Source of the DNA: Straminergon stramineum
Lineage: Eukaryota > Streptophyta > Bryopsida > Hypnales > Calliergonaceae
Assembly (NCBI GenBank): GCA_963920665.1
Contig: OY987271.1
Coordinates: forward strand, 17,549,350 to 17,613,349
DNA length: 64,000 bases
Direction of reading: 5' to 3'
Shown here: positions 1 to 12,927 of the stretch, in pieces
How the letters are laid out: each line of letters begins with the position of its first letter
Numbering within the stretch: position 1 is the stretch's first letter
The notes under the pieces: model-generated
Seen by the model: only the letters and a program-made list of their open reading frames with translations
The model's database searches: none
Told to the model about the DNA's origin: nothing
Translations under genes and position numbers: made by a program

Positions 1-71
1 ATGTGAACCCAAGCTTCCACTCAGGATGTGCAAGAAACTGCAAAATCAAGGTTAAGGGGACGGCAACTCAC

Positions 72-1657
72 AAGACTTCAAGGCTGGTGACATTCGAAAG
101 ATTCGGTGAAGTGACATTAAACCTATTGTGGGAAAGATCCCTGCATGCAACCGCAATCAGGACGCAGACTTCGGACACCGATTACCTCAGAAACAAAGAA
201 AATCAGCATGGTCAGCAGCTAAACGCACTAATGTCGAGAATCCCGACCCTCAACCCTAAATAAGGTTCTTACAATTGGACGAGATGGATCAAGTTCTGAA
301 AGGCATCTTCAGGTATCTGTCCGTCAAGGTCGTTGCTGGCAAGGATGACTGTTCGGACATTGCCATTTCTGAGCATTGTAGGAAGTGGAAAGGTACCATT
401 GCTACTAAACCGGTTGCCCCTCAGGTTTATGCTCCAGAGATTCTGGAAGTCTGGAATTTTGCCAGAGAAACCATTGTCGCTAAGATCCCTGCGAAGAGAT
501 CGATCAAGAGCAACATTGTTCAAACAAGTGAGGTTCGCATCATCAAAATATTTCAGCCTGAAATGAAGTTCCAGACGAAGTGAACTGTTATTCTTGATTA
601 TTCTACGCATCAGCAAGCTGTTTCTTAACTGGATGTATGAATCTTTCAATCAACAGAGGTGCCATGCATCCCCTTCAATCACACTCATAAGCTGGACTGC
701 TGCAATCTATCAAGAATCAGACTCTTACAAGTTGAACAGGTCAGGCAAAGATTCCAATGTGTCGGGAAGAGTTCTATTAAGATCAGGGTTTCCTGTCAGC
801 TCTCTGCAGCACAACATCCACCCACAAGCCAGTGTCGCCGCCAATGACCATGGCAGTGCACGAGGGTATCGATGAATGGATATTCATCCAAAACCCCATA
901 ACCACGAACACCCGTAGTCCCGTATCATCCAACACAAATGAATGGATTCGTGAAGATTCACATTGTAGTGAGCGTGCTGATGTTTCCGATTTCCGGGGGC
1001 AGAAAGCCATTTATGGACGCTTTGTCGAGGCTCCTGTTTGTCACCGTGTAATTTTACGTCAAACTCTTCAAAAAATCCACAGTAACTTCGGAAAGGAAGT
1101 GCTATCAAAACAATCACGGATTTCAAAAATCGAAGTGAAAGAAGAACAACACTCACAGGCCTGTGATATAACAGCTGCAATTCCGAATCTGATTCGCATC
1201 ATACTCCGTACAACCAGCGTATTGCAGACACTCCACTCCCAGCCAAGTATATGAAGGTCCCTGACCGCAAGGAAATAGATTGTCGGAGTTCCAGCCTGCC
1301 AAGTTCTTCGCAAGATCAGGCGTGCTTTTATTCCATGCTCCCCACACGGCTTGCAGAGCATCCACTGCCACAGGAAAACTCACAATCAAAATCACACTCG
1401 GCAACTGAAACCTCCAACAATTTCAATTTCTGCTGCCACGCATGGAACTCAGAAGGCGTCGTGTATGCGCACAGCTGTGAATGCTCAACGTGATGAGGTC
1501 CAACGAGGAACTTACATTGGGATCCCTCGTAAATATTCCAGATAATAGTTCCATTGCAGGTGAGAAATGAAGTTGAGAAGACGAGGAGAAGTGCGAAGAA
1601 GGAAGATTTGTTGAGAAGAAGACGCAGAAAGGCCTTGGCAAACACTAGAGGACCCAT
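72..1657 (-). CDS. LRR receptor-like kinase paralog, 5' part only (exons 1-6, cut by window edge)
   Basis: This is the 5' part of a plasma-membrane LRR receptor kinase, read on the minus strand and leaving the window at the left. Exons by comparison with the complete paralog at 5674-11307: 1657-1516, 1364-1157, 1033-962, 803-729, 488-273 and 140-72. All have GT donors and AG acceptors, and lengths are 142, 208, 72, 75, 216 and 69 nt. Exon 1 starts at ATG 1657 and gives a signal peptide ([19 protein letters not shown], then a hydrophobic stretch). Exon 2 gives the LRR N-terminal cap with WGAWNKS and several cysteines. Exons 3-6 give LRRs such as LPPEIGNIS and DNGFSGKIPDF. No stop or frameshift was seen in these exons. 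Exon 2 is four codons shorter than in the paralog. The TM and kinase parts lie outside the window, so an intact kinase cannot be claimed. Confidence 0.85.
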
Positions 1658-1937
1658 TCAACGCTTGGCGATTATTTGCTTCCTTGCTTGCCCGCTTGGT
1701 TTCTTTCCTCTATGCTTGCTTCGGATCAAAACCTCCAGCGTGCACAATGGTCGTCAATTTCGTTGAATTGGGCACTGATCTAAATCTACGTAAGTTTCAA
1801 GTGTCAAAATTGTGGATTTTCACCTCTTGAACGAAATTCACGTCGAAGATGAATTGAAAGTGGAGAGGCAATTCATCATGTACTGACGAACAGACTCTTC
1901 ATGTGCGCTGATTCTAACAAAATGAAACGGAGTTAGT

Positions 1938-1956
1938 TCTCTCTCTCTCTCTCTCA
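1938..1956. repeat. (CT)n microsatellite in the left promoter
   Basis: A pure CT tract lies about 280 bp upstream of the left receptor kinase ATG. The mirrored position in the right arm (about 5358-5366) has only a short GA run, so this tract expanded or shrank after the duplication. Confidence 0.8.
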
Positions 1957-2275
1957 GAGTCTCTGGAGTAGCAATTCAAGCACAATTCACAAGCTGCTTG
2001 AATTGAAAATGGTGAGAGCGTGTTGTGCAACCTCATATAGGGTCCAGACATCCAAAATCTCTTAATACAAGGCGAACAATATTTCCACGCACTGAGGACG
2101 ATCGATTGACTGATTGCATTTTGGGGGTTCCTTAGATCTCTATCGACTGCTGTGTTTTCGTGTTTTCTTCGACGTATGAGTCGTTTGGCGCGGCCTTGAA
2201 GCCCGAAGTTGATTACAACAGACTACCTTACACTCATCGCAGGATGGGCCAGTGCGAGGAAAGCATCTGGGTACC

Positions 2276-4173
2276 ATTTGTTGTGAAGGCAGCTAGCTGG
2301 GGTGTAGAAAAATGGTGAGGTCTGATCTCGAAGCAAAAGTGCTTGGTGGGTATTAGCAGTACGTATCAAGGTTTTCGTTGTATGACTGGGTTAGCGACGT
2401 AAGTTACGCGTTGTTGGATTGGAAATTTTCTACAGTTGTGACCTGATTTCAACACTTTTAACTTTAAAAGTCTGTAGGGAACCATACAAACGGTTCCATA
2501 TTTGACTAACAATTTGAGTACGAATTCCATACCAAAATATGGCAGTGCATGTATCATTGGAATGAAAATTCAACAAATAACTGACATTTCATTTGGATGT
2601 CATTTTAGTAGTCATGTGTCAGCCAAGATTTTCCTTGAATGACTTGGCTGGTGACGGACGTGTTGTTGGATTGGAAATTTTCGTCCGCTTGCCACTGAGA
2701 CAAAGAAACCTGCTTTCAACCATTGAACGCTGGACTGGTGACCATGGAAATCAGCCATTTTGGAACCGTGTGACATCGTCTACTTTAGTAAAACCAAAAA
2801 TATTCATTGGGAGTCAAAGCACTGCAGAAGATCTCCCCTTTCTACCCCAAATGACAACATTGTTTATAAAAAAAATCATCACAAATTGCAAAAGGAGGAG
2901 AATGTAATCATCTTGTGCTATATCAATGTCCAAAATTTTTAACAATGAAAAGCTCAATGATATGTAAAAATAGAGCTTACGATCAAAAGTCACATTGAAA
3001 TATTAGATATTACAAAAAAGGAAATTTGAATAAAATAAAACATCATGTATTAAATAAAAAATATCCTTAAAAATAAATTATTTTGTATATGGTACTTTGT
3101 TTGCTACCATTCTCCAACTAGATATGAATGAAAAATTTTATATTTATTTTTCAAAGATGAAATCACTTGTCAAGTTGTAAGATTTTCAACCTTTCTTGGA
3201 AAAAATTGATTTTTCTATGAACTTTATAAGAAACAAATGAAGAAAATTCATATCAAATACAAATTATACTAAAAAAGATATGAAATTTTCACTAAAGATG
3301 TATATTATAGATTATAACATCAGGGTATAAACCAAAGTTACCATTTCATTCTATAATTAGAAAATCAACAAACCATGGTTATAGGCCCAAAATTCATAAT
3401 GCTATAAAATATTGAAATTTCATTTTTTTTCAAAATCTCTAATTAAAGAGAAAGTGAAGTGGGTAAGATTCATTTCACTAGTTGCTTCAAATTCAAAAAA
3501 TACCACCCTTTCATGGCTAAAATTTACATCAAGAATAAATAGCAAGAAAATGGCCAAATACATTACAAGAGTGATTTGTAGATTGAGTATCTTCTTTAGA
3601 AAAGTCAATAAGATCATAACAAGGGACTTTGCAATACTATTCATTGAAAATGTAGTCAAGTACCTTCCAAATAAATAAGTTGGATGAAAACATATTTTCC
3701 ATCCTCCAGTCTCAACTAAAGTCATCCTTTAGACGCTTAGAGTCCACAACAATTGTATCTTACAAGGTTAAGAGCATCCACACTTTAGCACAAAATATAT
3801 GGTTAGAAGGCAAATGATCAAGGTTGAGCTACTTTTTCTACTACATTGTTTACTCGCCAACCAAACATAAGAGCCTAGGCTCACCAAACTATGAGTTTGG
3901 CATGAAATCCTCTTGTGCTATTTATTACAATTTCCATGCCCCCCAATTTGGGATTCATTGTTGAGATCTCACCACTCCAACAACTCATTAGACAAGCAAT
4001 AATGGTAGCATGAATCGTTGCTTGGAATTCATGAATAGTAGTGCACTTGTCTTGGCACGGGGATATTCCGCCTTATAGTGGGGACTTGGCACAAGGAATC
4101 AACAAAGAGATTTGTGGAGCCCGGCATGAGGCATTTGGTAAGTCTAATTTTCTATATGACAGGCGACGATGCA
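2276..4173. other. AT-rich spacer between the divergent receptor kinase genes
   Basis: No gene is supported. A short repeated block (TGTTGGATTGGAAATTTTC) occurs near 2412 and 2664. The rest is AT-rich with several poly-A/T runs. Small ORFs here have no recognisable features. Confidence 0.6.
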
Positions 4174-4740
4174 TGAACGAAGTCTACTCATGAAGCAACC
4201 ATTTAAGAGTTGATTGCCTTTGGGGGAAAGCGAAATTCCTTCAAACAATTTTTAATTTATTTTCATAGGAAGGTTGCTATTATGTGAGCATAAGAATGTG
4301 AACCTATGAGCCTATAATACTACACACCTATGTTATAGGTGTATATACCATAAAAATCCTCTATGATTATAGAATATATATGTTACAAATACCCATTTTA
4401 TAGGTGTATATGATACATACACCTTCTATAGTGTGTGGTATCTATATTATAGGTACCTATAATGTAAGCTCAATGCTCACAAGCTCGCATTCTTGGGCTC
4501 ACATACTAGTACCGTTGATTTTCATAGGAAGGAAAATGGAATTGGCATCTAACACAAGTTATTTCATATTTTGGGGACCTTTGTGGAATTAGTTTAGAAT
4601 TTTTGAAGTTGAAACACAATAATCACATAATGCACCCACCTCCTCAAATGTACACCTTAGGTACATTCAACAAAGCAAAAAGGACCTCTGTGTTAGTGGT
4701 TGCTTTTAGAGCAAGGTCGCTTTTCAAGCTGACTACCTTA
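4174..4740. mobile_element. MITE-like dispersed repeat, family A copy 1, carrying a nested insertion
   Basis: This matches the elements at 33508-33845 and 45268-45508. Shared blocks are the central GGAATTAGTT...GAAATTGAAA stretch, the CCACCTCCTCAAA block and a right end reading toward CTACCTTA. The left end is diverged. The element is split by the insertion at 4274-4517, and the uninterrupted copy at 33508-33845 shows the original continuity. Confidence 0.6.
4259..4532. mobile_element. Nested MITE-like insertion flanked by 15-bp direct repeats
   Basis: ATTTTCATAGGAAGG occurs at 4259-4273 and again at 4518-4532, enclosing 244 bp. Near its ends the insert has inverted repeats, TATGTGAGCATAAGAATG on the left and its near-complement CATTCTTGGGCTCACATA on the right. 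A 15-bp target duplication is long for a MITE, so the exact borders are uncertain. Confidence 0.6.
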
Positions 4741-4962
4741 ATATAAAGGGTTGGAAATTGAAATCAGGTCCCTCCGCCTCTCTCTCAGTGCACGCGGACG
4801 AAAACTCCCATTCCAACAACGCGTCCGTCAGTCCGTCCGAAATCCAAGTCAAACAACGAAAACCGTAAACTATACTTCGCCGGCAGCCCCGCACAGCACT
4901 TGTGTATCGAGACCTGGCCAGTTTTCTACTCTAAAGCTGCCATCCTAACGTACAAATCGTAC

Positions 4963-7340
4963 CCACAGATGCTTTCCTCGCACTTGCCCATCCTGCACGC
5001 AGTATACGATAGGAGGTCCATCAAGCGGCCCTATTTGAGCCGAAAAAATGATTTGGGAAGGTCAAACCTTTAGAAAAAATAAACCCGTAAACTTTTGGGC
5101 ACGGAGTGTATGGCGATTGTAGTCAACTCCGGGCTCAAAGGCAGCGCCCAACTCAAATGTCGAAACAACTCGAAAACACAGAAAACACGGCAATCGTCAG
5201 AGATCAAAGAGAGCTCAAAATGCAGACAGTCAATGGTCCTGGTAAACATTGCTCGCCTTGTATTAGTAGGTTTTGGATGTCTGGACTCTGTGATGCTGCA
5301 TAACAAGCTCTCAATTCAAGTAGCTTGTGAATTGTGCTTGAATTGCTAAGTACTCCACAGAGAGAGCGAACTAACTCCGTTTTCTTTTAGTTAGAATCGG
5401 CGTACATGAAGAGTCTGTTTCGTACATGATGAATGCTACTCCACTTTCATCTTCGACGTCAATTTCGTTCAATTGGTGATAATCCACGACTTTGGCAATT
5501 GAAACGTACGTAGTTTTAGATCAGTGGCAAGTGTAGGACGCCAGAATAGTGCCAATTGAAGGAAATTGACGATTTTTGTGCACACTGCAGGTTTTGATCT
5601 GATCGAAGCAAGCAAGGAAGCAAGAAAGCAAACAAGGAAGCAAGTTCGGAAGTACATATTCGCCGAACGTTCAATGGGTCCTCTAGTATTTGCCAAGGGC
5701 TTTCTGCGTCTTCTTCTCCACAAATCTTCCTTCTTCGCACTTCTCCTCGTCTTCTCAACTTCACCTCTCACCTGCAATGGATATGTAACCTGGCAAATTT
5801 ACCAAACACGCCAACGTAAGTTCCTCGTTGGAACACATCACGTTGAACATTCACACCTGTGCGCATTCACGACGCCTTTTGAGTTCCAAGAGTGGCAGTA
5901 GAAATTGAAATTGTTGAAAGTTTCAGTTGCCGAGAGTGATGTGAATTGTGATTGTGTGTGTTTTCTTTGACAGTGAATGCTCTGCAAGCCTTGTGGGGAG
6001 CGTGGAATAAAAGCACGCCTGATCTAGCGGACAACTTGCAAGGCTGGAACTCAGATCAGAATCCATACCCTTGCAGTCAGGAAAGCGCAGAAGAAAAAGA
6101 ATATCCCAATTGGCGCGGAGTGGACTGTCTGAAATACGCTGATTGTACGGAGTATAATGAGAGTACAAATTGTAGTTGTTATCTCACAGGCCTGTGAGTG
6201 TTGTTCTTCTTTCACTTCGTTTTTTGAAATCCGACATTGTTTTGTTAGCACTTCCTTTGATAAATTACTTTGGTTTTTTTGGAAGATATTGAGGTGAGAT
6301 TCAATGGTGACGAACAGGACCCTCGACAAGGCCTCCATAGTAGGCTATCTGCCCCCGGAAATCGGAAACATCAGCACGCTCACTACACTGTGAGTCTTCA
6401 CGAATTCATTCATTTGTGCTGGTTGATAAGAGTGATTTTTAAGGTTTGCGGTTTGGGGTTAATATCCATTCCTCGATACCCTCGTTCACTGCCATGGTCA
6501 ATGACGGTGATACTGGCTTGTGGGTGGACGTTGTGATGCAGAGGGCTGACAGGAAACCCTGATCTTAATGGAACTCTTCCCGACACGTTGGAATCTATGC
6601 CTAACCTGTACAACTTGTAAGAGTCTGATCCTTGATAGATTCCAGCAGTCCAGCTTAATTATGAGTGTGGTTGAAGGAGATGCATGGCACCCCTGTTGAT
6701 TGAAAGATTCGTAAATCCAGTTGAGAAATTCCTTGCTGGTGCGTAGAATTTTCAAGAAGAACATTTCATGTAGTCTGGAATTTCGTTTCAGGCTGAAATA
6801 TTTTGATGATGTGAACCTCACATATTCAAAAAAGCTGCTCTTGATCGATCTTTTCGCAGGGATCTTAGCAACAATGGTTTCTCTGGCGTAATTCCGGACT
6901 TCCAGAGTCTCAGGAACGTGAACTTGAGAGGCAATCGGTTTAGTAGCAATGGTACCTTTCCACTTCCTACAATGCGCAGTAAAGGCCTTGTCCAAACAGT
7001 CAGCCTTGCCAGCAACAACCTTGAGGGACTGATACCTGAAGATGCCTTTCAGAATTTGACCCATCTCGTCCAACTGTAAGAACCTTATTTAGGGTTTGGG
7101 ATGATCGACATCAGTCTGTTTAGCTGCTGACGATGGTGGTTTGCTTTGTTTCTGAGGTAATTGGTGTCCGAAGTCTGCGTCCTGATTGTGGTTGCATGCA
7201 GGGATCTTTCCCACAATCGGTTCAATGGAACTCCGCCGAATCTTTCGAATGTCACCAGCCTTGAAGTCTTGTGAGTTGCCGTCCCCTTAACCTTGATTTT
7301 GCAGTTTCTTGCACATCCTGAGTGGAAGCTTGGGTTCTTA
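4963..7340 (+). repeat. Right arm of the LRR receptor kinase inverted duplication
   Basis: Inverted match to 1-2275, covering about 710 bp upstream of the ATG through intron 6. The upstream part is conserved in both arms, including the run around CAAGCACAATTCACAAG in the left arm and its inverse near 5325-5341. Both copies therefore started with the same promoter. Confidence 0.85.
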
Positions 7341-10300
7341 TCTTTGTATTAGGGTTTCTCTGTATTGGGGTTAGGCCGACCATTGTGTGATTTGGTGACT
7401 ACAACATAAACCCCCTCTGGGTTAAGTTAGTGTACCTTTGAATCACACCCATCAAACCTTTCAACCACTAATCTCGTAGTTCTGGTGTCGGCAGGGATTT
7501 GTCCTACAACAACTTCTCCGGGGCACTGCCCGATCTGACCACCATGGCTGGCTTACGCTCTGTGTAAGTTTTCGATGCTGATAGTCACCAAGTGCATGTA
7601 GTGGTTCAAAAATCTATGCATGCATTTGATGCTGTATTGCAGCTGAAACCTGGAGCTGTAGCACACAAGTGCCAACAGCCATTGTGTTCTCATTCGTTTC
7701 ATAACGTTTTGAACAGGAACTTGAGCGGAAATGCGTTTACTGGATCAGCTCTCGAGTTTTGGAACAGCTCGGAACTCCAGGATCTGTAAGTTGCTTGGGC
7801 AAAACGCTCGTTGATTTTCCCTGCCATGATCACAGTATCCCCATCACAATATGTATCGTAGGTTTTTCTATATAATAAATGAATAATCTTACATAGTAAA
7901 ATCCTCTGTATCATTATCGTGTACATTGTTACTGTTGTACCTGTGGACAAATTGTACTTATGTGCAACGTTTTACGGACGTTGTGGGTTTCCATTAATGG
8001 AAGACAGATGCCTAATGAGTTTCGTTTCGTTGCTATTCCAGGTATCTAGACTCTAATTCAATCAATGGGTCACTAAACGTCAGTGACCTTTCTGTCCGAG
8101 GCTTTCTGAGTCTGAGATCTTCTAACTCCTCGGGAAAGCTGCGAGTTCTTTCATTGGTGAACAACAATATTAGCCATGTAATCTATGATGTGACGAAAAT
8201 GGGAGTGTCCACCACAGTTATAAGGTATGCGCATGTGTGGACATGTTAGAGACTGATCACGTCAACCCAAATGCTACAACTATTAAGAAAAGAAGAAAAT
8301 TACTATCATTTCGGTTGACAATCAAGGAGTATTTAGTGCTGCCACGAAATCCTGTTGAGAGCTTACAGTTGTTTCTTTAGACTTTGAGGTTCTTTTACGT
8401 CCTAAATGGACACTGGAGTTATCATGAACTGGAGATACGGCTCATAGTTGTCAGCAGCAAGTGATTTACATTGTCATCTTTGGCAGACTCCAAGGGAATC
8501 CTTTTTGCAATGCTCCAGACTTTGATGACGGTACAAGGTGCTTTTGTAACCAAGTTTGCAAATATACCGCCCAAGATGCTGCAAGAGCGATGGCACGTAA
8601 ATCTGCGAACCGTAAAATTCGTAACATCGTGATAACCGCTGTGGTGACAACTGTATCATCACTGGTGGTCCTATTGGCTGGTCTAGCTGCTTTTTACCAC
8701 AGAAGCAAGAAATATAGACAATACTGCGAGCTTCAACTTCAGAAAAGTAAGCATTATGGCTGGAAGCTTCGATTGCAAAGGACTATTCTTCTTCGTCCCT
8801 TCAATATTGTGCATTATGTATTCTATGTGTAAAATGTAGCTAATATGTGCATAGTATCTTATGTGTCTATATTTGACAAGGTGTATGCTTGGAAAATAGT
8901 CGTTGATTGTACGATGATTTCATGCAGAGTGTGAAGAGTTCGAGGTGCAGCCTACAATCTTTCCCTACAACCAGCTTCGAACTGCCACACGAGACTTCCA
9001 TCCCGACATGAAGCTAGGCCAAGGGTCTTTTGGGGCTGTATACAAGGTGAGATTTCTGACGCCTATTCTGAATTCTTGCAGAGGTCTCTTGTGTCAGAAC
9101 TTCAATCTTGAATGGCTCAGTACTTCAAATAATTTTCTTTGTGATCTCCAAATTCTTGGAAGCACTCGTAAATGATAGACGCATTTGTGTGTTTCTTGGT
9201 TTTAGATTATAACCCTATTTGAATCTTAAGTTTCAAGGGGACGGCATGTTCTTTTCACTTTTTCAGGGTATACTGCCGAACGGAAATGAAGTGGCAGTGA
9301 AGCAGTTATTTGCCAAGACGACGCAAAGCATTGACGAATTCCTGAACGAGGTCGTTTTGTTGACTGGAATGAAACACCGAAATCTGGTTAATCTGAAAGG
9401 ATGTTGCATCCGTGAACAACAAAGGTTGTTGGTCTACGAGTATGTCGACAACTATGACATTGATAAGATACTTCTACGTAAGTTTAAGTTTCTGCATACT
9501 CACAGATAGGATTTCTATTTTGGCACAGCATTTGCTTTTTCTTCAAAATTATGGTTTTCGTATCAAAAGCAGGTGGTTTCTAATATCTCAATAATCTTCT
9601 GCAACTCAAGACTCAAAGATGTACAATTCGTTAACCTTGATTTGGTTCAGAGACCAAAGTATGATTCATCTGGAGGATACTCAATCTTCTATAACTCTCA
9701 ATTGGTTTTTCCATGCCTAACAGGTCCCAATCAGGGTACCAGTAAAGCCCTCTTGAGTTGGCCTGTACGATTGAAGATTTGCTTGGGAGTTGCTCGTGGT
9801 TTGCATTATCTCCATGAACTTGCCCAACCAAGAATTATTCATCGAGATATCAAACCAAGTAATATCTTATTGAGCAAGAACTATGAAACCAAAATTGCAG
9901 ATTTTGGATTGGCATTTTTGTTTCCTGATGAAGAAAGTTATATACTCACTAAGCACGTGGCGGGTACCAAGTACGTTCAAAACTATTTGTTTCAAATGAT
10001 GATTTTTTTTAATTTAGTTATGGAGTGCTTGCTATTGATTGTTCCAATTGGTTTGGCAATCTATTCGGAGGCAAGGTATATAAAGTAGTAGAACAGACAG
10101 TGTTCTAAAATTTTTCACATTTATGAATGGTGATCATTGATGTCCTAAATTGATCCCTGTGGGGACAAATGATCCATTTTAGAATCTTGTCCATTTTATT
10201 CTCATCTAGCTCAATTGCACCGTCACACTAGAAGAAAATTGTGTTAAACTTGTTAAAAACTGCGTTTTACTTGATGGAAACTATGTTGTACTCAATAGAA

Positions 10301-11307
10301 AAGTGTGGGCTAGATTTTGTTGAGTTCTCCCTTCATAACGCAAAATTCTGCATTTTAGCATTTCAACATAGAATTGGACAAGTGAAATGTAAAATTTTGT
10401 GTTAGAATGCAAAATTTTGGGTTTCAAAGGGAGATCTCAACAAAATCCAAGCCACTCTTTTTTGTTGAGTAAAACACAGTTTTCTTCTAGTATCAAGACT
10501 TAACCATGAAACCTTGTGTCCATGTTGAGTGGTTGAATGAGGTTTCTATGTACATTAATTTGGTTTGAGAGGTTTACTTAGATGTTGCAATTTTGATGTT
10601 GATTTTGACATAGAATTTGATTGCATATTTGCAGGGGGTATTTGGCACCCGAATATGCCTCATATGGTCAATTGAGTGATAAAGTAGATGTTTTTAGCTT
10701 TGGAATTTTATGTTTAGAGGTTGTAAGTGGACGAAGAATTATTGACGAAAATCTTGAACCCAACAAAATGTATTTGTCCAAATGGGTAAGCTTTTCTTGA
10801 TTTTGATTTTTTTAAATGTTGTTCTTGTATGTTTTCTATTATGTCAAAATTAAGTGATTTGAAGATCCATGAGTTAATTGAAGTCATAATTTTCTATCTT
10901 GGTTGTTGGAAATTTAGGCTTGGGATCTTCATCGACAAGGAAACTTGATTGAATTGGTTGATCCAACAATGAGCCTACAAGAAGAAGAAAAAGTAGAAGT
11001 GCATCGTTTGATCAACATTGCTCTCCTTTGCATCCAAAACGAGGATGAACTACGGCCTAGAATAGAACAAGTAGTGGCCATGTTACAAGGAGAGAGTGAC
11101 TATGAAGCATTGGCACCAAAATCAGGGTTGGAAGAACATTATTTGGAAAGTAGAAAGTTGTTTGCATTTGGCAATAGTAGTCTTGCTACAGTGGAGGAAG
11201 AGAGTGAATTTTCGTCATTAAATTCTTCAAGGAGAGTTGTTGATAGTTCTCAAGAAGACTCTTCAACTAGTAGAATACTTGAGCTTAGTGAAATAAGAGT
11301 GAGATGA
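5674..11307 (+). CDS. LRR receptor-like serine/threonine protein kinase, complete, 15 exons
   Basis: This is a single-pass plasma-membrane receptor kinase. It would bind an extracellular ligand through LRRs and phosphorylate Ser/Thr targets inside. Exons: 5674-5815, 5974-6193, 6318-6389, 6542-6616, 6860-7075, 7202-7270, 7495-7563, 7717-7785, 8042-8224, 8487-8746, 8928-9046, 9267-9477, 9724-9970, 10635-10785, 10918-11307. They sum to 2493 nt (830 residues plus TGA) and every junction is GT-AG and in phase. Domains: signal peptide about 1-36; Cys-rich LRR cap about 48-120; LRRs about 122-370, mostly coded by 69/72-nt exons in one phase; a QGNPFC Cys motif; TM about 418-442; kinase about 480-770. 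The kinase has the Gly loop [10 protein letters not shown] (489-498), Lys510 in VAVK, HRD (608-610), DFG (628-630) and APEY. It should be catalytically active and of RD type. The ectodomain and kinase resemble LRR-VIII receptor kinases of seed plants. The ligand is unknown. Confidence 0.93.
10226..10492. mobile_element. CACTA-type MITE in intron 13 of the receptor kinase
   Basis: The 267 bp element starts CACTAGAAGAAAA and ends TTTTCTTCTAGTA. Terminal inverted repeats are about 22 bp with mismatches, and a further inverted pair lies inside (TTTTGTTGAG / CTCAACAAAA). The flanks carry the 3-bp duplication TCA (10223-10225 and 10493-10495), as expected for CACTA (EnSpm) elements. No coding capacity. 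Confidence 0.85.
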
Positions 11308-12927
11308 TACTTTTTAGATATGTTGGTTGAAACATTAGAAAAGTAGAATCCAATTCTTTTTTTAGGGAAGTCAAAGCTAAGTGACATTTCCTTCATTTGT
11401 AGATTCATACAAAAAGTCATTTTTGAATATTATAGGAGGAAAGTTGAAGGAAAATTTAGAGATGACTTTAGATTCTTTTATGTATTGGTTTGTAGCTTTG
11501 TAAAGAATTCAAATAGAATGGTTTGAACACCATACAACAAGTCAAACTTGACTTTGTTGAATGCAATTTGTTGGGGAAGTCACTTAGTACATAGTCCCTT
11601 CCATTGTAAGCCCTATCGATAGTTTGTCTACTATGCATATGGAGATGCAAGTGAATGTAAGGTGGGTACACCCAAAATTGCACCCTCGCTAAAACTTCCA
11701 TCCTCACTCTATATACATCTCCAAGATCAACATGTACATTTGTTGAAGAAACGATTTTAGGACATCTATCAAAAAAAATTTAACCCCTCATATATGACTT
11801 TTGTATAATATATACAAATGTCACATTCTTTGGTACATTTGAAAGTCCTTTCATTTGCTAATAAGAAAATATGAAGATTTGACTAGTCTAATAATAACAA
11901 TTGGGCACAATAGCAAAAAGTGGCAATTTGGGGGCTACTCACCTTACTATCAAGCTCTTATTGCACTAAACAAAAGTACATTATTTACAACATAAATTTT
12001 TCCTATTATCTGAAATTTAAGTGTCTCAATTTTTTTTAAATGAGGAAATTACCACAATCCATTTATCCTAGGGTTTCCAATGTCAAACTTGATTTTTATT
12101 TTGTAAGGGTCCATTTTTGTTACTAGATTTACACTACAAATCAAATGAAGCTTGAAGTATTTTGTTTTGGCTCCCAAAAATCAATGAATTATTGCAATTG
12201 CAAGCTCCATGCATTAGTATCCATGCAAATAGTAGATGATATATTGAGTTTTTCTAATCGTAAGTATTTTTTTTGTTTAATAATGATTTTTCAGATTTGA
12301 ACCACAAAATTTTATTTCTAATTCTAACCTTCATTATTAATATAAATCCTAGTACACTCGAATGTATATCATCACTAATTTAATTTAATTTAAATGTCAC
12401 ACATTGAAAAATCACAATAATTTGGTTTTACCATTATTATTTTTTATAATTATAAAATCAATGTGTTAAAAAAATGCATATCTTACAAATGAAAATTTGG
12501 AAAATTTTCATAATTATTTTCTTAAGCCCAAATTTAATGGTGGTCATTTGATTTGAAGACATGGCAAAGGTTTAGGGTGTTTTGGGTGTAGAAAATAAAA
12601 TGATTCCTTGAGAAATTTTCACACTATGTTTAAATTTCTACTTTTACATAGTAAAAATATTTTGAATTAATAGGGTTTTTTGGTTAGATTTACTAAATTA
12701 TTTCCAAGTTTTGTTATAAAAATATAACAATGACACTTTATCTTGAGAACTATGATAAAATTTTTACATTGTAAGACAACCCATTATAATCTCATGTAAT
12801 AAAAATGAGAAATTGGAAACTTGTAATACAAGTGTAAAATTCAAATTCAAATGCAATTTCTAGAGCTTAACAAATGTATAAATGATCTTGACCTTATAGC
12901 TAGTAAAAAGAATTGATTTGTAAGTGG

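Larger units (their letters stand above)
1..2275 (-). repeat. Left arm of the LRR receptor kinase inverted duplication
   Basis: Read on the minus strand, this stretch matches 4963-7340 on the plus strand. The match covers promoter, exons 1-6, introns 1-5 and the start of intron 6. At the outer end both arms share the run around GAGGAAAGCATCTG (2258-2271 here, inverted at 4969-4982). At the other end the match runs to the window edge, so the duplication is probably longer. Intron similarity suggests it is fairly recent. Confidence 0.85.

Noticed and set aside
6498..7073. Minus-strand open frame of 191 codons
   Set aside because: Antisense to exons 4-5 of the plus-strand receptor kinase, whose splice sites and LRR motifs are convincing.
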